From the NCBI RefSeq assembly GCF_028583545.1, contig NZ_CP087106.1, forward strand, positions 2,548,501 through 2,612,500: DNA of 64,000 nt. The letters are read 5' to 3'. Shown here in pieces: positions 54,911 to 61,781 of this stretch. Below the pieces are notes generated by a model. It searched no databases, was not told the origin of the DNA, and saw nothing but the letters and a program-made list of their open reading frames with translations. How positions within the stretch are numbered: position 1 is the stretch's first letter; every line of letters starts with the position of its first letter. The stretch is from Methylobacterium sp. NMS14P (GTDB lineage Bacteria; Pseudomonadota; Alphaproteobacteria; Rhizobiales; Beijerinckiaceae). Position numbers and translations under genes: made by a program.

Positions 54911-55123
54911 CTAGAGCAAGGTCGACAGCATCGCCAGAAGCCCCAGCGTCGGCATCGCGCCGGCGGCCAGGACCCAGTACCAGGCGTGGTGCGAGCCCGC
55001 CCGACGATTGTCGTTGCAGGCGCGGGGCACCCGGCCTCCCCGGGTCACATAGCGTCGAAGCTCGACCCGCCCGCGCGGATGCGAGATCAACGATCCAGTT
55101 TCGAGCTTGCGGCATCCAGGCAT
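54911..55123 (-). CDS. Possible small membrane protein, 70 residues
   Basis: An open frame of 70 residues with a basic N-terminal half (ELRRYVTRGGRVPRACNDNRR) shortened here, and one likely membrane helix at the C-terminus (WYWVLAAGAMPTLGLLAMLS). It lies between nasS and the nitrate operon promoter region on the same strand. The one-helix form is like other small proteins but I do not recognise a family. A coding call is uncertain. Confidence 0.35.
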   Translation of the reverse strand: MPGCRKLETGSLISHPRGRVELRRYVTRGGRVPRACNDNRRAGSHHAWYWVLAAGAMPTLGLLAMLSTLL

Positions 55124-55217
55124 GGCGGAAGCACAACGGGCGAGCCTGCCCGACGTTCCGCGACTGTTCGCGTCGATTCCGCGGGCCCGTGACGAACGGC
55201 GCGAAGTGTCGCCGCCA

Positions 55218-56219
55218 TCAGGAATCGGCGATCGCCGCCCGGTACAGATCCGGCCTGTAGACGGTCGCGATCGCCGCCGCGATGTCGAACTGCGCGGGGA
55301 CCTGCTGCGTCGCCCGCATCTGCTCCAGCAGCCACCGGGCCTGCGCGGCGCGCGGCTCCTCGACCGCCTCGCCGAAGCGGATGCGCGGGCCCGGCTCGGC
55401 GGACGCGACCGGATCGCCGGCGAAGGCCCGCCCGACCAGAGCGGGATCGAGGTCGAGGTAGGTCCGGCGGGCGAGGCGATGGATCAGTTCGGTCCGGTTG
55501 TCCGGATCGGCGCACCAGCGTCCGGCGCGCGCGACCGCCCGCACCAGCGGCAGGATCGCGCCGTCGAGCCGCGCGGAAACGGCCAGCACCTTCTCGGTCG
55601 CGTTCGGCGCGAGGGCGCTGCCGTGGACCGCGATCCGCCCGTGGCCGGCCGCGGCCGCCACGTCGTTCCAGGGCGCGCCCGCGCAGAACCCGTCGACCAG
55701 GCCGCGCGCCAGGGCCTCCACGCAATGCTGCGGCGGGACCACGACCGTGCGGAACGCCGCCGCGTCGAGGCCGCCGGCCTCGGCGAACAGCCGCACTTGG
55801 TAGCTGTGGCACGAGAAGGGGTGCACCGTGCCGAGCGTCAGGGGGCTGCCGGCGCGGTGCCGCGCCTCCGCCACGCCCGCGAAGGCGCGGGCGACATCCG
55901 CCACGGCCTCGCTGTCCGGGTCCATCGTGGTCCAGAGGGTGCGGGACAGCGTGATGGCGTTGCCGTCGGTGCTGAGCTGGAGCGGCACGATCAGGTCGGA
56001 GGGCGGACCCGACAGGGCGAGCCGGCTCGCCAGCGCCAGCGGCGCCAGCATGTGCGCACCGTCGAGATGGCCGAGCGCCAGCCGGTCGCGCAGCGTCGCC
56101 CAGGAGGGCTCGGCTGTGAGGTCGAGGTCGAGCCCCTCGGCCCGGGCGAAGCCCAGCTCGTGGGCCGCGATCAGGGGCGCCGCATCGCAGAGCGGAACGT
56201 AGCCGAGCTGGAGCCTCAT
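55218..56219 (-). CDS. nasS: Nitrate/nitrite sensor NasS (NrtA/CmpA-like binding protein)
   Basis: 333-residue protein of the NrtA/CmpA solute-binding type but without a signal peptide (it starts MRLQLGYVPLCDAAPLIAA), so it acts in the cytoplasm. It has PSWATLRDRLALGHLDGAHM, TDGNAITLSR, TVHPFSCHSYQVRLF and VDGFCAGAPWNDVAA in part, all NasS/NrtA landmarks. In known systems NasS holds NasT inactive until nitrate or nitrite binds. Its ATG overlaps the nasT stop by four bases, so the two are made together in a fixed ratio. Confidence 0.9.
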   Translation of the reverse strand: MRLQLGYVPLCDAAPLIAAHELGFARAEGLDLDLTAEPSWATLRDRLALGHLDGAHMLAPLALASRLALSGPPSDLIVPLQLSTDGNAITLSRTLWTTMDPDSEAVADVARAFAGVAEARHRAGSPLTLGTVHPFSCHSYQVRLFAEAGGLDAAAFRTVVVPPQHCVEALARGLVDGFCAGAPWNDVAAAAGHGRIAVHGSALAPNATEKVLAVSARLDGAILPLVRAVARAGRWCADPDNRTELIHRLARRTYLDLDPALVGRAFAGDPVASAEPGPRIRFGEAVEEPRAAQARWLLEQMRATQQVPAQFDIAAAIATVYRPDLYRAAIADS

Positions 56220-56803
56220 CCGAGCAGGTCCGCGGTGGTGACGATCGCCCGGGCGATGTCGGCGATCTTGCGCTTCTCGTTCATGGCCTTGCGGCGCAGC
56301 TGCTTGTACGCCTCGTCCTCGGAGAGGCCCTTCATGGTCATCAGGATGCCCTTCGCCCGCTCGATCAGCTTGCGATCGGCGAGTTCGCCCCGCGCCTCCG
56401 TCAACTCGCGCTGGAGGCGCGCGAAGGCGTTGAAGCGCAGGATCGCGATGTCGAGGATCGACTTGATCCGCTCCGCGCGCAGCCCGTCCACCACGTAGGC
56501 GGAGATGCCGGCATCGACGGCGGCCTGCATCATGGTCGAGTCCGAGCGGTCGACGAACATCGCCACGGGCCGCTCGACCTGCCGGGAGACGCCCGACATC
56601 TGCTCCAGGATGTCCCGGCTCGGGCTCTCCAGATGGATCACCACCACGTCGGGCTTGAGCGCGGCGACGCGCTCCATGAGGTCGGCGGTGTCGGGAATCA
56701 CGACCACGCGCCCGATTCCGGCGGCGCGCAGGCCCTCTTCCAGGATCGCCGCGCGGGCGCGGCTCGGGTCGATCACGGCGACGGTGAGATTGGTTTCGGT
56801 CAT
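56216..56803 (-). CDS. nasT: ANTAR-domain antiterminator NasT
   Basis: 195-residue regulator. Residues 1-120 form a receiver-like domain (VAVIDPSRARAAILEEGLRAAG, VVVIHLESPSRDILEQM). Residues 130-190 form the ANTAR RNA-binding domain (LIERAKGILMTMKGLSEDEAY, then RRKAMNEKRKIADIA). ANTAR proteins bind paired hairpins in nascent leader RNA and prevent termination. The likely target is the leader at 54380-54476. ATG at 56803 is chosen because the upstream extension is Arg-rich and non-family. A sigma-54 promoter lies about 55 bases before the ATG. Confidence 0.92.
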   Translation of the reverse strand: MTETNLTVAVIDPSRARAAILEEGLRAAGIGRVVVIPDTADLMERVAALKPDVVVIHLESPSRDILEQMSGVSRQVERPVAMFVDRSDSTMMQAAVDAGISAYVVDGLRAERIKSILDIAILRFNAFARLQRELTEARGELADRKLIERAKGILMTMKGLSEDEAYKQLRRKAMNEKRKIADIARAIVTTADLLG

Positions 56804-56866
56804 CTTGGCCCGGTACGGGGCGGGTCTTCTTCTGGAGCCCGGCCCGGCTCGGGCCACCGCAAGCTA

Positions 56867-56882
56867 AGCAAGGCCCGTGCCC
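56867..56882 (-). promoter_or_regulatory. Sigma-54 promoter of nasT-nasS
   Basis: The minus strand reads GGGCACGGGCCTTGCT, differing from TGGCACG-N4-TTGCW only at the first base, with GG and GC exactly ten bases apart. Transcription would start near 56856, giving a leader of about 53 bases. I found no good NtrC site upstream. Confidence 0.72.
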
Positions 56883-57025
56883 GCGGCGGGCCCGTCGGCG
56901 GAGGTTTCCGCGGAATCCCATCCCGCGGCACCAGTAACCCCTGCGCAAAGAAACGGTCCAGCTTCCGCCGCAATGCTGGCCGCACTGTGCAGGCCTCGCG
57001 GCGGTCAGGGAGATCGGTGATTCGG

Positions 57026-57628
57026 ATGCGCAGGCCAGATCAGCCCGCCCTGACGGACGCCGCCCACGGCCGCGTGTCCATGCCCTTCCTGCCGACGCTG
57101 GCCGTCGTGGCAATCCTGGGCGTGGCCTCCCTCTACTGCCCGACCTCGAAGCCGGGACAGCCCGACGCACGGGCCGAGGCGGGGGTGTCCGCCGCTCCCG
57201 GACCCACGGATTTCGCGCCGATGGCCGCCGTCGCGGCGCCGGGCCGTCCGCCCGCCGTGATCGCGTTCGCCGAGCAGTACCCGCTCGACGCCGTGATCGC
57301 GCGGACGGGGTCCCTGCCCGCCCGTCCGGCCGTGGCCGCCCGCGCGACCTCTCACGTCGCGGCCGCGGGCCGGCACGCCTGCCCGGGCCGGCGCTGCCCC
57401 GAGACGCCGCGCAGCAACCCCGATCCCATGGCGCCCGCGCGCGCGGCGGCCGGCGATGAGGTCGAGGACGCCCTGCTCCCGTCGCAGGCCCTGCCCTTCG
57501 CGGCCTCGGTGGTGGAGACCCTGGTTCCGGCCGCGCGGGCCGTCGGCGACGCGGCGAATCTCGTGCGCAGCAGCGCAAAGGCGGTCCAGGGCACGGTGGC
57601 CCTGGCCGTGGCCGACTGCCTGCGCTGA
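57026..57628 (+). CDS. Hypothetical membrane-anchored or exported protein
   Basis: 200 residues. One hydrophobic segment near the N-terminus (MPFLPTLAVVAILGVASLYC, about 19-38) is followed by an Ala/Pro/Arg-rich region with little predicted structure, and a helical C-terminal third (SVVETLVPAARAVGDAANLV). Cysteines at HACPGRRC could pair. I do not recognise a family. The start ATG at 57026 has AGGGAG upstream. It is divergent from nasT, so the nasT promoter region is shared. Confidence 0.5.
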   Translation: MRRPDQPALTDAAHGRVSMPFLPTLAVVAILGVASLYCPTSKPGQPDARAEAGVSAAPGPTDFAPMAAVAAPGRPPAVIAFAEQYPLDAVIARTGSLPARPAVAARATSHVAAAGRHACPGRRCPETPRSNPDPMAPARAAAGDEVEDALLPSQALPFAASVVETLVPAARAVGDAANLVRSSAKAVQGTVALAVADCLR

Positions 57629-57736
57629 CCGCGCCCGGCGGCGAGCGCCCGAACCTCTGGATCTCGTGACCCGACGTCCTAGGTGCGTCGCAGCGGACGG
57701 CCCGGACGGCCGGCCGCGGACCGGAGCCGGGGCCGG

Positions 57737-59626
57737 ATGGCTGCACGCATCGAGGATTACGCGCTCGTCGGGGATTGCCGCAGCGCCGCGCTGATCAGCC
57801 GGCAGGGCAGCGTCGACTGGCTGTGCTGGCCGCGCTTCGACGCCGCCGCCCTGTTCACCAGCCTCCTGGGAACCGAGGCTCACGGTTTCTGGAAGATCTT
57901 CCCCGAGGCCGAGAACGTCGAGACCCGCTGGTCCTACCGGCCGGGCAGCCTCGTGCTGGAGACCCGCCACACGACGCGGCAGGGCGAGGTCCTGGTCACG
58001 GATTTCATGCCGGTCGGCGACGGGTCCCATCTGGTGCGGCTCGTCGAGGGCGTGCACGGGCGCGTCGCCATGCGGATGGAGATGGCGGTCCGCTTCGATT
58101 ACGGCTCGGCCGTGCCCTGGGTCTCCCGCTCGGAGCTGGGCGACCTGCGCGCCGTCTCGGGCCCCCACAAGGTCGTGCTGCGCACCGACGTCCATCTCAA
58201 AGGATCGGACGCGCAGACGACGGTCTCCGAGTTCACCGTCCACGCCGGCGAGAAGCACCGCTTCGTCCTGAGCTACGGCCCCTCGCACGAGGACGACCCG
58301 GCCCCGATCGAGCCGCGCAAGGTCCTCGAGGCCACCGACCAGCACTGGCGCGAATGGTCGTCGCGCTGCACCGGCGGCACGGAATGGGACCGGATGCTCC
58401 AGCGCTCGCTGCTGACCCTCAAGGCGCTGATCTACGAACCCACCGGCGGCATCGTGGCGGCGCCCACTGCCTCGCTGCCCGAGGGGCTCGGCGGGATCCG
58501 GAACTGGGATTACCGCTTCTGCTGGCTGCGCGACTCGACCCTGACGCTGATCGCCCTGATGGACGGGGGCTACATCGACGAGGCGCGCGACTGGCTGGGC
58601 TGGCTGCTCCGGGCCGTGGCGGGCAATCCCGAGCAGGCGCACATCCTCTACGGCATCGCCGGCGAGCGGCTGCTGCCCGAGATCGAGCTGGACTGGCTGC
58701 CGGGCTACGAGAACTCGCGGCCCGTCCGCATCGGCAACGCTGCCGCCAGCCAGTTCCAGCTCGACGTCTACGGCGAGCTGTTCGACGCGCTCTATCAGGC
58801 CCATGCCCGCGGCCTGCCGGTGAGCAAGGACGGGATACGGGTCGGTCTCGCGATCCTGAACCACCTGGAGACGGCGTGGCGCGAGCCCGACGAGGGGATC
58901 TGGGAGGTGCGCGGCGGACGCCGCCACTTCACCCACTCGAAGGTGATGGCCTGGGTGGCGTTCGACCGGGCCCTGCGCATGCACGAGATGCACGAGAACG
59001 GCGCCACCGACGAGCAGGCCGCGCGCTGGCGCGCGATCAAGGACGAGATCCACGCCGAGGTCTGCGAGAAGGGCTTCGATCCCGCCCTCAACAGCTTCGT
59101 GCAGTCCTACGGCGCGAAGGCGCTGGACGCGAGCCTGCTGCTCATCGCCCATACCGGCTTCCTGCCGCAGCACGATCCCCGGGTGGTCGGCACCGTGGAG
59201 GCGATCGGAAAGGGGCTGATGCGGGACGGCTTCATCCTGCGCTACGAGACCGAGGGGCAGACCACCGACGGGCTGACCGGCACCGAGGGGGCTTTCCTCC
59301 CCTGCACCTTCTGGTACGTCGACAACCTCATCGGCCTGGGGCGGCGCGACGAGGCCGGGGCGCTGATCGGGCGCCTGATCGGCATCTGCACCGATCTCGG
59401 CCTCGTCAGCGAGGAATACGACGTGCAAGCCAAGCGTCTTGTGGGTAACTTCCCTCAGGCGTTCACCCACGTCGCGCTCGTCAACACGCTGCTCAGCTAT
59501 ACGCGCGGCGAAGGGCCGGCGGATCGGCAGGGTGGTAAGGCCAACGGAGCCCCTCCCGCCGTCCTACGGCAGCGCGAAGCCGCGAAGCGGACCGCGCGAG
59601 GCGAACTGGAAGACGCGACATCATGA
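57737..59626 (+). CDS. Glycoside hydrolase family 15 protein (glucoamylase/trehalase-like)
   Basis: 629-residue enzyme with a GH15 (alpha/alpha)6 barrel. N-terminal beta domain: IEDYALVGDCRSAALISRQG (in part) and SVDWLCWPRFD. Barrel motifs: GGIRNWDYRFCWLRDSTLTL, DEGIWEVRGG with the likely catalytic acid, and TEGAFLPCTFWYVDNL with the likely base. No signal peptide, so it is cytoplasmic. The substrate is an alpha-glucoside; trehalose is plausible since bacterial GH15 proteins of this layout include trehalases. Its stop overlaps the tkt start by four bases. Confidence 0.87.
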   Translation: MAARIEDYALVGDCRSAALISRQGSVDWLCWPRFDAAALFTSLLGTEAHGFWKIFPEAENVETRWSYRPGSLVLETRHTTRQGEVLVTDFMPVGDGSHLVRLVEGVHGRVAMRMEMAVRFDYGSAVPWVSRSELGDLRAVSGPHKVVLRTDVHLKGSDAQTTVSEFTVHAGEKHRFVLSYGPSHEDDPAPIEPRKVLEATDQHWREWSSRCTGGTEWDRMLQRSLLTLKALIYEPTGGIVAAPTASLPEGLGGIRNWDYRFCWLRDSTLTLIALMDGGYIDEARDWLGWLLRAVAGNPEQAHILYGIAGERLLPEIELDWLPGYENSRPVRIGNAAASQFQLDVYGELFDALYQAHARGLPVSKDGIRVGLAILNHLETAWREPDEGIWEVRGGRRHFTHSKVMAWVAFDRALRMHEMHENGATDEQAARWRAIKDEIHAEVCEKGFDPALNSFVQSYGAKALDASLLLIAHTGFLPQHDPRVVGTVEAIGKGLMRDGFILRYETEGQTTDGLTGTEGAFLPCTFWYVDNLIGLGRRDEAGALIGRLIGICTDLGLVSEEYDVQAKRLVGNFPQAFTHVALVNTLLSYTRGEGPADRQGGKANGAPPAVLRQREAAKRTARGELEDATS

Positions 59627-61698
59627 GCGGTGCTGACACTCCCGCCAAGGCGGCCCTCGCTGAGATCGATACGCTCAGCATCAACACGATCCGGACGCTC
59701 GCGATCGACGCGGTGCAGAAGGCCAACTCCGGCCATGCCGGCGCGCCCATGGCGCTGGCGCCTGTCGCCTACACCCTGTGGAACCGCTACCTGCGCTACG
59801 ACCCCGCGCACCCGCACTGGCCGAACCGCGACCGGTTCGTGCTGTCCTGCGGCCACGCCTCGATGCTGCTCTACGGGCTGCTGCACCTCGCGGGCGTCGC
59901 CGAGAGCGACGGCGGCAACGCCCCGGCGGTGTCGCTGGAGGACATCAGGAAGTTCCGCCAGCTCGACAGCCGCACCCCGGGCCACCCGGAATACCACTTC
60001 ACCACCGGTGTCGAGACCACGACGGGCCCGCTCGGCCAGGGCGTCGCCAACTCGGTCGGCATGGCCATGGGCAGCCGCTTCCTCGGCCAGCACCTGAACC
60101 GGCCGGGCCTGCCGCTGTTCGACTACAACGTCTACGCGGTCTGCTCGGACGGCGACCTCATGGAGGGCGTCGCCTCGGAGGCCGCCTCTCTGGCCGGCCA
60201 CCTGCGGCTCGCCAACCTCTGCTGGATCTACGACGACAACACCGTCACCATCGAGGGCCACACGGAGCTGGCCTTCGGCGAAGAGGTCGCGACCCGGTTC
60301 CTGGCCTACGGCTGGCAGGTGCTGCGCGTGGCCGACGCCAACGACGTGCACGCGCTGGCGGGCTCGATCGAGACCTTCCTGGCCACCAACGACCGCCCGA
60401 CGCTCATCATCGTGAAGTCGGTGATCGGCTACGGCGCGCCGAAGAAGCAGGGCACCTCCAAGGCCCACTCGGACGCGCTCGGCGAGGACGAGGTGAAGGG
60501 CGCCAAGCGCGCCTACGGCTGGCCGGAGGACGCCCAGTTCCTCGTGCCGGACGGCGTGCAGGAGAACTTCCGCAACGGCATCGGCAAGCGCGGCGCCGGC
60601 CTTTACGACGCGTGGCAGGACCTGCTCGGCAAGGCGAAGGCGGCCGATGCCGATCATGCCGAGGACCTGAACGCCTTCCTGGAAGGCCGCCTGCCGGCCG
60701 GCTGGGACAAGGACATCCCGGTCTTCGAGCCGGACGCCAAGGGCCTCGCCACCCGCGAATCCTCCGGCAAGGTGCTGAACGCCATCGCCCAGCACGTGCC
60801 GTTCCTGCTCGGCGGCTCGGCGGATCTGGCCCCGTCCAACAAGTCGAACCTGACCTTCGAGGGCGCGGGCTCGTTCGGCCCGTTCTCGCCGGGCGGTCGC
60901 AACCTGCATTTCGGCGTCCGCGAGCACGCCATGGGCTCGATCGTGAACGGGCTCGGCCTCTCCGGGCTGCGGGCCTACGGCGCGACCTTCCTGGTCTTCG
61001 CGGACTACATGCGGCCGCCGATCCGGCTCGCCTCCCTGATGGAGCTGCCGGTCTTCCACATCTTCACCCACGACTCGATCGGCGTGGGCGAGGACGGGCC
61101 GACCCACCAGCCGGTGGAGCAGCTCCTGTCGCTGCGCTGCATCCCGGGCCTCGTGACCCTGCGCCCGGCCGACGCCAACGAGGTCGCCGAGGCCTACCGG
61201 GTGATCTTCACGCTGAAGAACCAGCCGGCGGTTCTCGCCCTCTCGCGCCAGCCGCTGCCGACCCTCGACCGCGCGAAGTACGGGGCCGCCTCCGGCACCG
61301 CCAAGGGCGGCTACGTGCTGGCCGACAGCGAGGGCACGCCCGACGTGATCCTGCTCGCGTCGGGCTCCGAGGTGCAGCTCTGCGTCGGCGCCTACGAGGC
61401 CCTGAAGGCCGAGGGGGTGAAGGCCCGGGTGGTGTCGATGCCGTCCTGGGACCTGTTCGAGCGCCAGGACGAGGCCTACCGCGATTCGGTGCTGCCCCCC
61501 GCCGTCAAGGCCCGGGTGGCCGTCGAGCAGGGCAGCGTCATCGGCTGGGACCGCTACGCCGGCTCCGAGGGCGCGATCATCGGCATGCACACCTTCGGCG
61601 CCTCGGCGCCGATCAAGGATCTCCAGACCAAGTTCGGTTTTACCCCCGAGAAGGTCCTGGACGCCGCGAAGGCGCAGGTGGCCAAGCACAGGACGTAG
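59623..61698 (+). CDS. tkt: Transketolase
   Basis: 691-residue thiamine diphosphate enzyme moving two-carbon units between ketoses and aldoses in the pentose phosphate pathway (or the Calvin cycle). The TPP motif is SDGDLMEGVASEA with YDDN about 25 residues on; N-terminal HAGAPMALAPVAYTLW and DRFVLSCGHASMLLYGLLH are in part typical; GVREHAMGSIVNGL and FTHDSIGVGEDGPTHQPVE follow in the second domain. Length is normal. It is overlapped by the GH15 gene and followed by the tal-pgi fusion. Confidence 0.96.
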   Translation: MSGADTPAKAALAEIDTLSINTIRTLAIDAVQKANSGHAGAPMALAPVAYTLWNRYLRYDPAHPHWPNRDRFVLSCGHASMLLYGLLHLAGVAESDGGNAPAVSLEDIRKFRQLDSRTPGHPEYHFTTGVETTTGPLGQGVANSVGMAMGSRFLGQHLNRPGLPLFDYNVYAVCSDGDLMEGVASEAASLAGHLRLANLCWIYDDNTVTIEGHTELAFGEEVATRFLAYGWQVLRVADANDVHALAGSIETFLATNDRPTLIIVKSVIGYGAPKKQGTSKAHSDALGEDEVKGAKRAYGWPEDAQFLVPDGVQENFRNGIGKRGAGLYDAWQDLLGKAKAADADHAEDLNAFLEGRLPAGWDKDIPVFEPDAKGLATRESSGKVLNAIAQHVPFLLGGSADLAPSNKSNLTFEGAGSFGPFSPGGRNLHFGVREHAMGSIVNGLGLSGLRAYGATFLVFADYMRPPIRLASLMELPVFHIFTHDSIGVGEDGPTHQPVEQLLSLRCIPGLVTLRPADANEVAEAYRVIFTLKNQPAVLALSRQPLPTLDRAKYGAASGTAKGGYVLADSEGTPDVILLASGSEVQLCVGAYEALKAEGVKARVVSMPSWDLFERQDEAYRDSVLPPAVKARVAVEQGSVIGWDRYAGSEGAIIGMHTFGASAPIKDLQTKFGFTPEKVLDAAKAQVAKHRT

Positions 61699-61712
61699 CC
61701 CGGGGGCCCGCT

Positions 61713-61735
61713 CTCCCGCCCGATCCGGGCGGGAG
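61713..61735. other. Nine-base-pair intergenic hairpin between tkt and tal-pgi
   Basis: CTCCCGCCC (61713-61721) pairs perfectly with GGGCGGGAG (61727-61735) around a five-base loop. There is no T tract after it, so it may be an RNA-processing or stabilising hairpin rather than a terminator. Confidence 0.5.
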
Positions 61736-61781
61736 GGTGCGTTCGGGCGAGAGTACGCGGTACGCGAGGCGAGGAACCGAC

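Noticed and set aside
56883..57000. NtrC site upstream of the nasT promoter
   Set aside because: Half-site-like words (GTGCAGG, TGCGC) are present but none have the TGCAC-N7-GTGCA spacing.
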